The position numbers and the translations under genes are program-made. The notes under the pieces were generated by a model, which made no database searches, was not told where the DNA came from, and saw only the letters and a program-made list of their open reading frames with translations. 9,111 nucleotides of DNA from a bacterium (GTDB lineage Bacteria > Pseudomonadota > Gammaproteobacteria > Burkholderiales > Thiobacteraceae), in the NCBI GenBank assembly GCA_027438535.1, contig DAIAMA010000036.1, positions 1 to 9,111 on the forward strand. Direction: 5' to 3'. The first letter of the stretch is position 1. Every line of letters starts with the position of its first letter. This document shows, piece by piece, positions 1 to 6,164 of the stretch.

Positions 1-179
1 CTAAATCACTCGAAAATGTCTCAGTCGGCGTCATTTACACCGACACCAATGGCGCATCTTGCCAGGGCTACGGCGCATACAATCAGACATGCGCTGTGAG
101 TGGATTTAGCGCTTCTGGTGCGTATCCGAAAAACATCGCTAAAAGTCAGACCACGGTTTATATCTCAAAAACTTTCTGA
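1..179 (+). CDS. TorF-like putative outer-membrane porin, C-terminal fragment
   Basis: This is the last 58 codons (first complete codon at 3, TGA at 177-179) of a gene that begins outside the window. The fragment carries alternating beta-strand-like segments (SVGVIYTDTN, then TTVYISKTF) and ends in phenylalanine, as expected for an outer-membrane beta-barrel recognised by the BAM complex. The ending 'VYISKTF' and the 'GVIYTDTN' strand resemble the TorF (Gcw_chp, TIGR02001) family of putative porins, which I know to sit often just upstream of glnK-amtB in betaproteobacteria. Two cysteines 12 residues apart (SCQGYGAYNQTC) could form a disulfide-closed loop. The family call rests on a short C-terminus plus context, so it is moderate; the open reading frame and barrel-type ending are clear. 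Confidence 0.6.
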   Translation, partial: KSLENVSVGVIYTDTNGASCQGYGAYNQTCAVSGFSASGAYPKNIAKSQTTVYISKTF

Positions 180-192
180 CTCTTTTAAACAT

Positions 193-221
193 CGTGGCTG
201 CGTTCAAAATTCGCAGCCACG
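193..221. repeat. Perfect 10-bp inverted repeat (hairpin) between porin and glnK
   Basis: CGTGGCTGCG (193-202) and CGCAGCCACG (212-221) are exact reverse complements around a 9-nt AT-rich loop. There is no U-run on either side, so it is not a canonical intrinsic terminator. It could be an attenuator, an RNA-processing or stability stem protecting the porin mRNA end, or a binding site. It starts 13 nt after the porin stop and ends 16 nt before the glnK Shine-Dalgarno sequence. Confidence 0.75.
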
Positions 222-239
222 CTGGGCCGACTTAAATAA

Positions 240-585
<346 letters not shown>

Positions 586-587
<2 letters not shown>

Positions 588-591
588 GGAG
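586..591 (+). promoter_or_regulatory. Shine-Dalgarno site fixing the amtB start
   Basis: AAGGAG overlaps the glnK stop codon and lies 6 nt before the ATG at 598. An in-frame ATG at 562, inside glnK, would add 12 residues ([12 protein letters not shown]) ahead of the signal peptide and has no such site. The start at 598 is therefore preferred. Confidence 0.85.
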
Positions 592-597
592 AACATC

Positions 598-1959
598 ATG
601 AAGTATTGGATTACCCTGCTCGCACTATTGGGGACATTCGGATTGGCCAGCAGTCCGGTTTGGGCCGATGAAGCCGCCGCACCGGCCTCGGCTGTCACCG
701 CTACTCCTGCACCGGCCCCGGCTGCGGCGCCATCGCCTTCGGCTTTCATCAACTCCGGCGATAACGCGTGGATGCTGACCTCCACCGCGCTGGTGCTGAT
801 GATGACGATCCCCGGGCTGGCGCTGTTCTACGGCGGCATGGTGCGCAAGAAGAACGTGCTCGCCACCATGATGCAAAGCTTCGCCATCACCTGCCTGGTC
901 ACGATTCTGTGGGTAGTCGTGGGCTACAGTCTGGCGTTCACGCCCGGTACGCCGTTCCTGGGCGATATGAGTCGATTGTTCCTGAACGGTATGGGTCTCG
1001 ATAGCGTGAATGCGCTGGCCGGCACCATTCCCGAATCGGTGTACATGATGTTCCAGATGACATTCGCCATCATCACCCCGGCCTTGATCACCGGCGCCTT
1101 CGCGGATCGCATGAAATTCTCCGCCATGCTGTGGTTCATGGGTATTTGGCTGGTCGTGGTGTATGCGCCCATCGCTCACTGGGTATGGGGTCCCGGCGGC
1201 TGGGTCGGCGCCAAGGGCGTGCTGGACTTCGCCGGCGGTACCGTGGTGCATATCAACGCCGGTGTCGCGGGCTTGGTGACGGCACTGGTTCTGGGCAAAC
1301 GCGTCGGCTACGGGAAAGAAGCCATGGCGCCGCATAACCTGACGTTGACGCTGATCGGTGCATCGCTGTTGTGGGTAGGCTGGTTCGGCTTCAATGCCGG
1401 TTCCGCGGGCGCGGCGAATGACCGCGCCGGCATGGCCATGGCCGTCACGCAGATTGCCACCGCCGCCGCCGCGTTGGGCTGGATGTTCGCGGAATGGATG
1501 AGCAAGGGCAAGCCCAGCGTGCTGGGTATCGCCTCCGGTGCCGTCGCGGGGCTGGTCGCCATTACGCCGGCCTCCGGTTTCGTCGGTGTCGGTGGCGCTA
1601 TTGTCATCGGCATCGCCGCGGGTGTCATCTGCTTCTGGTCCGCCACCTCGCTGAAGCACATGATGGGCTACGACGATTCGCTGGACGCCTTTGGCGTACA
1701 TGCGATCGGCGGCATCATCGGCGCGTTGTTGACCGGCGTGTTCGCGGTGAAAGCCATCGGCGGCACCGCCGGCGTACTGGAAGGCAACGGCGCGCAGTTC
1801 GGCATCCAGGCGCTCGGCGTGGGCACGACTATCGTCTACGATGCCATCGCCACTTTCATCATCCTCAAAGTGATCGACATGATCATCGGTCTGCGCGTCA
1901 CTGAAGAAGAAGAGCGCGAAGGCCTCGACGTGGCTTTGCACGGCGAGCGTATCGAATAA
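598..1959 (+). CDS. amtB: Ammonium transporter AmtB
   Basis: This inner-membrane trimeric Amt/Rh channel carries ammonium into the cell. The 453-residue product starts with a cleavable signal peptide (about 1-22, ending PVWA before DEAA). A periplasmic Ala/Pro-rich stretch of roughly 25 residues follows, then the eleven-helix Amt fold. The expected pore residues are present: Phe152 and Phe156 (E. coli F103/F107), Trp197 (W148), Asp210 (D160), the twin histidines His218 and His368 (H168/H318), and Phe265 and Ser269 (F215/S219). The C-terminus (TEEEEREGLDVALHGE) is the conserved cytoplasmic tail that contacts GlnK. It follows glnK by 10 nt and is closed by a strong terminator. The Ala/Pro linker is longer than in E. 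coli AmtB; I know of no function for it. Confidence 0.97.
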   Translation: MKYWITLLALLGTFGLASSPVWADEAAAPASAVTATPAPAPAAAPSPSAFINSGDNAWMLTSTALVLMMTIPGLALFYGGMVRKKNVLATMMQSFAITCLVTILWVVVGYSLAFTPGTPFLGDMSRLFLNGMGLDSVNALAGTIPESVYMMFQMTFAIITPALITGAFADRMKFSAMLWFMGIWLVVVYAPIAHWVWGPGGWVGAKGVLDFAGGTVVHINAGVAGLVTALVLGKRVGYGKEAMAPHNLTLTLIGASLLWVGWFGFNAGSAGAANDRAGMAMAVTQIATAAAALGWMFAEWMSKGKPSVLGIASGAVAGLVAITPASGFVGVGGAIVIGIAAGVICFWSATSLKHMMGYDDSLDAFGVHAIGGIIGALLTGVFAVKAIGGTAGVLEGNGAQFGIQALGVGTTIVYDAIATFIILKVIDMIIGLRVTEEEEREGLDVALHGERIE

Positions 1960-1986
1960 CTTCCTCTCCCGGCAATTAGGGATTTC

Positions 1987-2010
1987 GGGCGCCTTCGGGC
2001 GCCCTTTTTT
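1987..2010 (+). terminator. Intrinsic terminator of the glnK-amtB unit
   Basis: A perfect 7-bp G/C stem (GGGCGCC / GGCGCCC) with a UUCG tetraloop is followed directly by six T residues. It lies 27 nt after the amtB stop. This is a canonical rho-independent terminator separating the nitrogen genes from the glutathione/PTS set. Confidence 0.93.
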
Positions 2011-2045
2011 ATTGCGCGAAGACCGTGCGCGCGTTGCCCGCGATT

Positions 2046-2074
2046 ATTCCCTGTTTATTGAAATGCGCTACAAT
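2046..2074 (+). promoter_or_regulatory. Candidate sigma-70 promoter for gshA and the downstream set
   Basis: TACAAT at 2069-2074 matches the -10 consensus at five of six positions and is preceded by GC, a common betaproteobacterial context. The -35 is poor: TTCCCT at 2047-2052 with 16-nt spacing, or TTATTC at 2044-2049 with 19. Transcription would start near 2080, giving a leader of only about 20 nt before the gshA ATG. The site sits between the amtB terminator and gshA, where a promoter is required. The call rests on the -10 and the position. Confidence 0.45.
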
Positions 2075-2099
2075 CGTCTCCCTCCCATTGGCTGAATGA

Positions 2100-3395
2100 A
2101 TGATGGTCCCACACCTTACTACCGCGTTGACCGGCCCCCTATTGGATATCGAAAAACGCGCGATGGCGGCCATGCCCACCATCGAGCATTGGTTCCGTTC
2201 GCAGTGGCAAGAAAACGCCGTGCCGTTTTATTGCTCGGTGGATTTGCGCAATGCGGGCTTCAAGCTCGCCCCGGTGGACACCAATTTGTTTCCGGGGGGA
2301 TTCAACAATCTCAACCCGCATTTTCTGCCCTTGTGCGTGCTAGCCGCGCAATCGGCGGTGGAAAAAATCTGCCCCGACGCGCAGCGTTTCTTGCTCATCC
2401 CCGAGAATCACACGCGCAATATGTTTTACCTGCAAAACGTAGCGGCATTGCGCTACATCCTGCGCCAAGCCGGGCTGCATGTGCGCATCGGCACGCTGAT
2501 TCCCGATATCACCGCGCCGACGGCCATCGATTTACCGAATGGCGAACAGCTCATGCTGGAGCCGCTGGTGCGCGATGGCCATCGCGTGAAGCTCGACGGC
2601 TTCGATCCCTGCGCGATTCTGCTCAACAACGATTTGTCCGCCGGTATTCCGGGGATTCTGCAAGGTCTGGATCAATCGGTCATCCCGCCGCTGCATGCCG
2701 GCTGGGCAACGCGCCGCAAATCGAACCATTTCGCCGCCTACAATCAGGTAGCGGAAAACTTCTCGGCCTTGCTCGGCATCGACCCGTGGATGATCAACCC
2801 TTATTTCGAAACCTGCGGGCGAGTGGATTTTCAGACGCGCGAAGGCGAAGAATGCCTGGCCGAGCACGTCGCCCATTTACTCGATTCGATCCGCGTTAAG
2901 TATAAAGAGCATGGCATTAAAGAAGATCCTTTCGTGATCGTCAAGGCCGACGCGGGAACATACGGCATGGGCATCATGACGGTAAAGGATGCGAGCGAAG
3001 TACGCGACCTGAACCGCAAGCAGCGCAACAAGATGGCAGTGGTGAAGGAAGGCTTGCACGTCTCGGACGTCATTATTCAAGAAGGCGTCTATACCTTCGA
3101 GAATATCAACGAAGCGGTGGCCGAACCGGTGGTGTATATGATAGACCGCTTCGTGGTGGGTGGTTTTTATCGCGTGCACACCGACCGCGGGGTGGACGAA
3201 AACCTCAACGCGCCCGGCATGCACTTCGTACCGCTCGCATTCGAAACTCCTTGCTCCATGCCCGACTGCGGCGGCCGCCCCGATGCACCGCCGAATCGCT
3301 TCTATACCTACGGCGTGGTGGCGCGCTTGGCGCTGCTCGCGGCCTCGATCGAACTGGCGCGCACCGATCCGTTTAATCTCGAAGTAGCGGCTTAA
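2100..3395 (+). CDS. gshA: Glutamate-cysteine ligase (PF08886 / T. ferrooxidans type)
   Basis: The enzyme performs the first step of glutathione synthesis in the cytosol: ATP-dependent joining of L-cysteine to the gamma-carboxyl of glutamate. The 431-residue product matches my memory of the GshA family TIGR02049/PF08886, not the E. coli or plant-type ligases. Landmarks are LFPGGFNNLNPHF (63-75), LIPENHTRN near 100, HAGWATRRKSNHF near 200-212, the glycine-rich FVIVKADAGTYGMGIM (278-293) resembling an ATP-binding loop, and a C-terminal GMHFVPLAFE segment. Start codons at 2100 and 2103 are adjacent and indistinguishable; no Shine-Dalgarno sequence is seen. gshB follows after 9 nt, giving both enzymes of the pathway side by side, which supports the assignment strongly. 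Confidence 0.93.
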   Translation: MMVPHLTTALTGPLLDIEKRAMAAMPTIEHWFRSQWQENAVPFYCSVDLRNAGFKLAPVDTNLFPGGFNNLNPHFLPLCVLAAQSAVEKICPDAQRFLLIPENHTRNMFYLQNVAALRYILRQAGLHVRIGTLIPDITAPTAIDLPNGEQLMLEPLVRDGHRVKLDGFDPCAILLNNDLSAGIPGILQGLDQSVIPPLHAGWATRRKSNHFAAYNQVAENFSALLGIDPWMINPYFETCGRVDFQTREGEECLAEHVAHLLDSIRVKYKEHGIKEDPFVIVKADAGTYGMGIMTVKDASEVRDLNRKQRNKMAVVKEGLHVSDVIIQEGVYTFENINEAVAEPVVYMIDRFVVGGFYRVHTDRGVDENLNAPGMHFVPLAFETPCSMPDCGGRPDAPPNRFYTYGVVARLALLAASIELARTDPFNLEVAA

Positions 3396-3404
3396 CTTTC
3401 CCCG

Positions 3405-4346
3405 ATGCGTCTTGCCTTCATCCTCGATCCGCTCGAACACATCAAAACCTATAAGGACTCCACCTTCGCCATCATGCGCGCGGCTGCGGCGCGCGGCCAT
3501 GCGCTATTCGTAATGGAACAGCAAGATGTGATACTGCGCGGCGATCAGGTCACCGGCTTGGCGCGCAAGCTCGATATGCTGGACGACGACCGGCATTGGT
3601 ATGCCTTGGCGGAGGCCGCCGCCACGCCGCTCGCCGCATTCGATGCGGTGCTGATGCGCAAAGATCCGCCGTTCGATATGGAGTATGTATTCAGCACCTA
3701 TTTATTGGAATTGGCCGAGGCGCAAGGCGTGCGTATTTTCAACAAGCCGCGCGCGATCCGCGATTACAACGAGAAGCTGGCGATCGCCAAGTTTCCGCGA
3801 TTCATGGCGCCGACGCTGGTGACGCGCCAGCCGGAATTGATCCGCGCCTTCATCGCCGAACACCGGGACGTGATCGTCAAGCCGCTCGATGCGATGGGCG
3901 GCGCGGGCGTGTTTCGCATCACCGCCCTGGATGTGAATCTGAACGTGATTTTGGAAACGGTGACCGAACTGGGCCGCCGCACGATCATGGCACAGCGTTA
4001 CATCCCGGAAATCGCGCAGGGCGATAAACGCATCCTGATCATCGATGGCGAGGCCGTGCCCTATGCGCTGGCGCGCATTCCCAAGGCCGGCGAGACGCGC
4101 GGCAATCTCGCCGCCGGCGGTACGGGCGTAGCGCAAGCGCTCAGCCCGCGCGACCGCGAGATCGCGGCCGCGCTTGGCCCCGCGCTCAAGGCAGCCGGCT
4201 TGTTCTTGGCGGGCCTCGATGTGATCGGCGACTACCTCACCGAAATCAACGTCACCAGTCCCACTGGCATGCAGGAAATCACCGCCCAGACCGGGTTCGA
4301 TGTGGCGGGAATGCTAGTGGATGCGTTGGAGCGCAAAATTCAGTGA
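3405..4346 (+). CDS. gshB: Glutathione synthetase
   Basis: This cytosolic enzyme catalyses the second step of glutathione synthesis, adding glycine to gamma-glutamylcysteine with ATP. At 313 residues it is close to the E. coli enzyme (about 315). It has the N-terminal domain opening MRLAFILDPLEHIKTYKDST, the MRKDPPFDMEY motif (84-94), and the ATP-grasp domain with VKPLDAMGGAGVFR (158-171). It also has RGNLAAGGTG (232-241) and the metal-binding EINVTSPTG (280-288) near the C-terminus. The start ATG lies 9 nt after gshA without an obvious Shine-Dalgarno sequence, so translation is probably coupled. The stop codon overlaps the next gene as GTGA (4343-4346). Confidence 0.97.
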   Translation: MRLAFILDPLEHIKTYKDSTFAIMRAAAARGHALFVMEQQDVILRGDQVTGLARKLDMLDDDRHWYALAEAAATPLAAFDAVLMRKDPPFDMEYVFSTYLLELAEAQGVRIFNKPRAIRDYNEKLAIAKFPRFMAPTLVTRQPELIRAFIAEHRDVIVKPLDAMGGAGVFRITALDVNLNVILETVTELGRRTIMAQRYIPEIAQGDKRILIIDGEAVPYALARIPKAGETRGNLAAGGTGVAQALSPRDREIAAALGPALKAAGLFLAGLDVIGDYLTEINVTSPTGMQEITAQTGFDVAGMLVDALERKIQ

Positions 4347-4420
4347 ACGGTAATCAGGGAATGGTAAAAGGTATAAAGCACGTACGTTTTCTGTTCACCG
4401 TTCACCGTTCACCGTTCACC
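4342..4420. repeat. Inverted heptamer-repeat element at the gshB/apbE junction
   Basis: The left arm (4342-4376) reads as five diverged 7-mers: AGTGAAC, GGTAATC, AGGGAAT, GGTAAAA, GGTATAA. A 16-nt spacer contains the palindrome ACGTACGT (4380-4387). The right arm (4393-4420) is four perfect copies of GTTCACC, the complement of GGTGAAC. GTGAACGGT (4343-4351) is the exact reverse complement of ACCGTTCAC, which occurs at 4397-4405, 4404-4412 and 4411-4419, so three stem registers are possible. The element spans the last codons of gshB and the first 26 codons of apbE. Its origin (mobile repeat or local expansion) cannot be decided here. Confidence 0.75.
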
Positions 4421-5422
4421 TGCAGCCTGATCGCCGCCCTGACACTATTGCTTGCGGGCTGCGCCAAGGAGCCCCTATACCAACAGCAATCCTTCGTCTT
4501 CGGCACCCAAGTCGAAATCAGCATCTATGGTGCCGATGAAGCGCAAGCGCGCGCCGCCGCCGCCGCGGTCTTACAGGAATTCGACCGGCTGCATCACGCG
4601 TTTCATGCCTGGCAGCCCAGCCCCGTCACCGAACTCAACGCGGCATTCGCCCGCGGCGAACGGCACCGCATCTCGCCGGAATTGGCGGCGGCGATTCGCG
4701 ACGCTACGCGCTATGCGGAAGCCTCGGATAATTTGTTCAACCCCGCCATCGGCCGGCTGATCGCCCTGTGGGGATTTCAATCCGACACCTTCAAGCCGGT
4801 CAAACCGGCACCGGAAAAAATCGCGGCACTGGTACAAGCCAATCCGCGCATGCGCGATATCAGCATCGATTCGGCGGGCTGGGCCACGAGCGGCAATCGC
4901 GCCGTGCAACTCGATTTCGGCGGCTACGCCAAGGGCTTGGCGCTGGATCATGCGGCGCAAATTCTGCGCGCGCATGGCATCCGGAATGCCTTGGTCAACG
5001 TGGGCGGCAATCTCATCGCGCTCGGCCGGCACGGTGCGCGTCCCTGGCATATCGGAGTACAGCATCCGCGTAAGCCGGGTGCGATCGTGGAACTGGATTT
5101 ACGCGATGGCGAGGCCATCGGCACTTCCGGCGATTATCAACGTTTTTTTGAACTCGACGGCAAGCGCTATTGTCACATCATCGATCCGCGCACCGGGTAC
5201 CCCGTATCGCATACGCAATCGCTGACGGTACTCGCGCCGCCCGGCCCCCATGCCGGCGTGCTTTCTGACGTTGCTTCCAAGCCCGGCTTTATCGCCGATG
5301 CGCGGCACTGGGAAGCCCGGCTCGCGCGCCTCGGCATCAAAGCCGCGATGCGCGTGGATGAAAGCGGTAAAATAAGCATGACACAAGCCATGGCCGAGCG
5401 CGCCCAGCCGGTGCGCCCATAA
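4343..5422 (+). CDS. apbE: FAD:protein FMN transferase (ApbE), lipoprotein
   Basis: ApbE takes FMN from FAD and links it covalently to threonine residues of extracytoplasmic flavoproteins such as Nqr/Rnf subunits. The reading frame from GTG 4343 gives 359 residues, within the family range. The first 39 residues form a lipoprotein signal with hydrophobic CSLIAALTLLL and lipobox LAGC, Cys40 being the lipidation site. Family motifs are FGTQVEISIYG, LFNPAIGRLIALWGF, DFGGYAKG (191-198), NVGGN (219-223), GTSGDYQRFFELDGKR (260-275) and HIIDPRTGYP (278-287). The usual metal-site DxxxT is here VLSDVASKP (306-314), a variant. GTG 4343 has GGAG at 4328-4331 and overlaps the gshB stop as GTGA; ATG 4361 is an in-frame alternative with poor spacing. 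The signal-peptide region is encoded by heptamer repeats. Confidence 0.93.
   Translation: MNGNQGMVKGIKHVRFLFTVHRSPFTCSLIAALTLLLAGCAKEPLYQQQSFVFGTQVEISIYGADEAQARAAAAAVLQEFDRLHHAFHAWQPSPVTELNAAFARGERHRISPELAAAIRDATRYAEASDNLFNPAIGRLIALWGFQSDTFKPVKPAPEKIAALVQANPRMRDISIDSAGWATSGNRAVQLDFGGYAKGLALDHAAQILRAHGIRNALVNVGGNLIALGRHGARPWHIGVQHPRKPGAIVELDLRDGEAIGTSGDYQRFFELDGKRYCHIIDPRTGYPVSHTQSLTVLAPPGPHAGVLSDVASKPGFIADARHWEARLARLGIKAAMRVDESGKISMTQAMAERAQPVRP
4393..4420 (+). repeat. Four perfect tandem GTTCACC heptamers inside apbE
   Basis: Copies lie at 4393-4399, 4400-4406, 4407-4413 and 4414-4420 with no mismatch. They encode the residues FTVHRSPFT just before the hydrophobic core of the ApbE lipoprotein signal. 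The unit length is not a multiple of three, so gain or loss of one copy shifts the frame. Upstream start codons (GTG 4343, ATG 4361) are all in the same frame. Confidence 0.95.
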
Positions 5423-5468
5423 AAACAAGGCATACGGCCGCAACGCGGAACAGAAAGCAGGTGCTTTT

Positions 5469-5882
5469 ATGATAGGGATTCTGATTATCGCCCACGGCAC
5501 GCTGGGCGAAAGTTTGATTCACTGTGCCAGCCACGTGTTTGGCGGGCATCCGCTACACTTGGCGCATATGGATGTAGCCTTGCACGACGAACCGAATACA
5601 CTCTTGCCGCGAGCGCAAGCGCTGATTAAACAACTCGACCAAGGCGATGGCGTGCTGGTGTTGAGCGATATGTACGGCGCGACGCCCTGCAATATCAGCT
5701 GCCAGTTGATCGATCTGGGGCGCGTGGATGTAGTGGCCGGCGTGAATCTCCCGATGCTGGTGCGCGTGCTCACTTACCGCAATGAGGCGCTTCCGGTTCT
5801 GGTGGAAAAAGCCATCAGCGGCGGGCGCGATGGCGTAATCGAAGTCTCCAAGGAAGCTTGCCGTGTTGCAGCAGGACGTTGA
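5469..5882 (+). CDS. PTS EIIA component, mannose/fructose (ManX-like) family
   Basis: This cytosolic phosphocarrier accepts phosphate from HPr. The 137-residue protein is a single EIIA(Man) domain (PF03610). It opens MIGILIIAHGTLGESL, with His9 as the phosphorylated histidine, and has LSDMYGATPCN with Asp67 in the position of the E. coli ManX aspartate, then VAGVNLPMLVRVL. There is no fused EIIB domain and no EIIB, EIIC or EIID gene in the window. It lies 46 nt after apbE and its 3' end overlaps ptsH by 20 nt. A weak CAGG (5458-5461) precedes the ATG by 7 nt. In betaproteobacteria this gene sits typically with ptsH and ptsI and is thought to be regulatory; that role is inference here. Confidence 0.92.
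   Translation: MIGILIIAHGTLGESLIHCASHVFGGHPLHLAHMDVALHDEPNTLLPRAQALIKQLDQGDGVLVLSDMYGATPCNISCQLIDLGRVDVVAGVNLPMLVRVLTYRNEALPVLVEKAISGGRDGVIEVSKEACRVAAGR
5850..5855 (+). promoter_or_regulatory. Shine-Dalgarno site fixing the ptsH GTG start
   Basis: AAGGAA inside the EIIA coding region lies 7 nt before GTG 5863. With this start the protein begins (M)LQQDVEIT, collinear with other HPr proteins, and the active histidine falls at residue 15. Confidence 0.75.
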
Positions 5883-6132
5883 AATTACCAATAAGCTCGG
5901 CTTGCATGCGCGCGCTTCGGCCAAGTTGTCGCAGATCGCGAATCAATTCAAGAGCGAGGTGAATCTCGCGCGCAATGGCAACAAGGTCAACGCCAAAAGC
6001 ATCATGGGTGTGATGATGCTGGCCGCCGCCAAAGGCACGACTATCGCCGTCGAAACCGACGGCCCGGACGAAACGGATGCCCTGTGCGCCATCTTGGCCT
6101 TGATCAACGATAAATTCGGCGAGGGCGAATGA
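5863..6132 (+). CDS. ptsH: Phosphocarrier protein HPr
   Basis: HPr passes phosphate from Enzyme I to EIIA proteins in the cytosol. The 89-residue product has the active-site motif NKLGLHARASAKL with His15, and the second regulatory site NAKSIMGVMMLAA with Ser46. The SIMGVMML surroundings look like HPr proteins phosphorylated on serine by HPr kinase/phosphorylase (HprK), rather than the enteric form. The gene uses a GTG start and overlaps the EIIA gene by 20 nt, so translation is probably coupled. Its TGA stop overlaps an ATG (6129-6132) that opens an 11-codon frame running to ptsI. Length and motifs leave little doubt about identity. Confidence 0.96.
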   Translation: MLQQDVEITNKLGLHARASAKLSQIANQFKSEVNLARNGNKVNAKSIMGVMMLAAAKGTTIAVETDGPDETDALCAILALINDKFGEGE

Positions 6133-6164
6133 CCACGCACGCCACGCGGCAGGGCAAGCCATGA
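6129..6164 (+). other. 11-codon ORF linking ptsH stop to ptsI start
   Basis: ATG at 6129 overlaps the ptsH stop as ATGA. The frame encodes MTTHATRQGKP and its TGA (6162-6164) overlaps the ptsI ATG, again as ATGA. It exactly fills the 28-nt gap and could carry terminating ribosomes to the ptsI start. No ribosome-binding site of its own is needed if re-initiation occurs. An ORF this short may be chance; the double ATGA fit is the only evidence. Confidence 0.3.

Noticed and set aside
195..215. Possible sigma-54 promoter upstream of glnK (TGGC ... CGCA)
   Set aside because: The GG and GC elements are 15 nt apart instead of the required 10, and they coincide with the perfect hairpin arms, which explains the match.
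678..745. Ala/Pro-rich stretch after the AmtB signal peptide as a sign of frameshift or foreign insertion
   Set aside because: The frame stays open and joins a normal Amt domain. Ala/Pro linkers of this type occur in other betaproteobacterial AmtB proteins as far as I recall.
625..1941. 438-codon open frame on the - strand opposite amtB
   Set aside because: It is exactly antisense to a confident gene. The product is rich in His, Arg, Gly and Asp with no fold-like pattern, as expected from GC-rich codon shadowing.
2096..2899. 267-codon + strand frame overlapping gshA from ATG 2096
   Set aside because: It lies wholly within gshA in another frame, is Arg/Ala-rich, and has no recognisable motif; gshA itself is a clear family match.
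2877..3500. 207-codon - strand frame across the gshA/gshB boundary
   Set aside because: Antisense to two well-supported enzymes, with low-complexity His/Arg/Gly-rich content and no ribosome-binding site.
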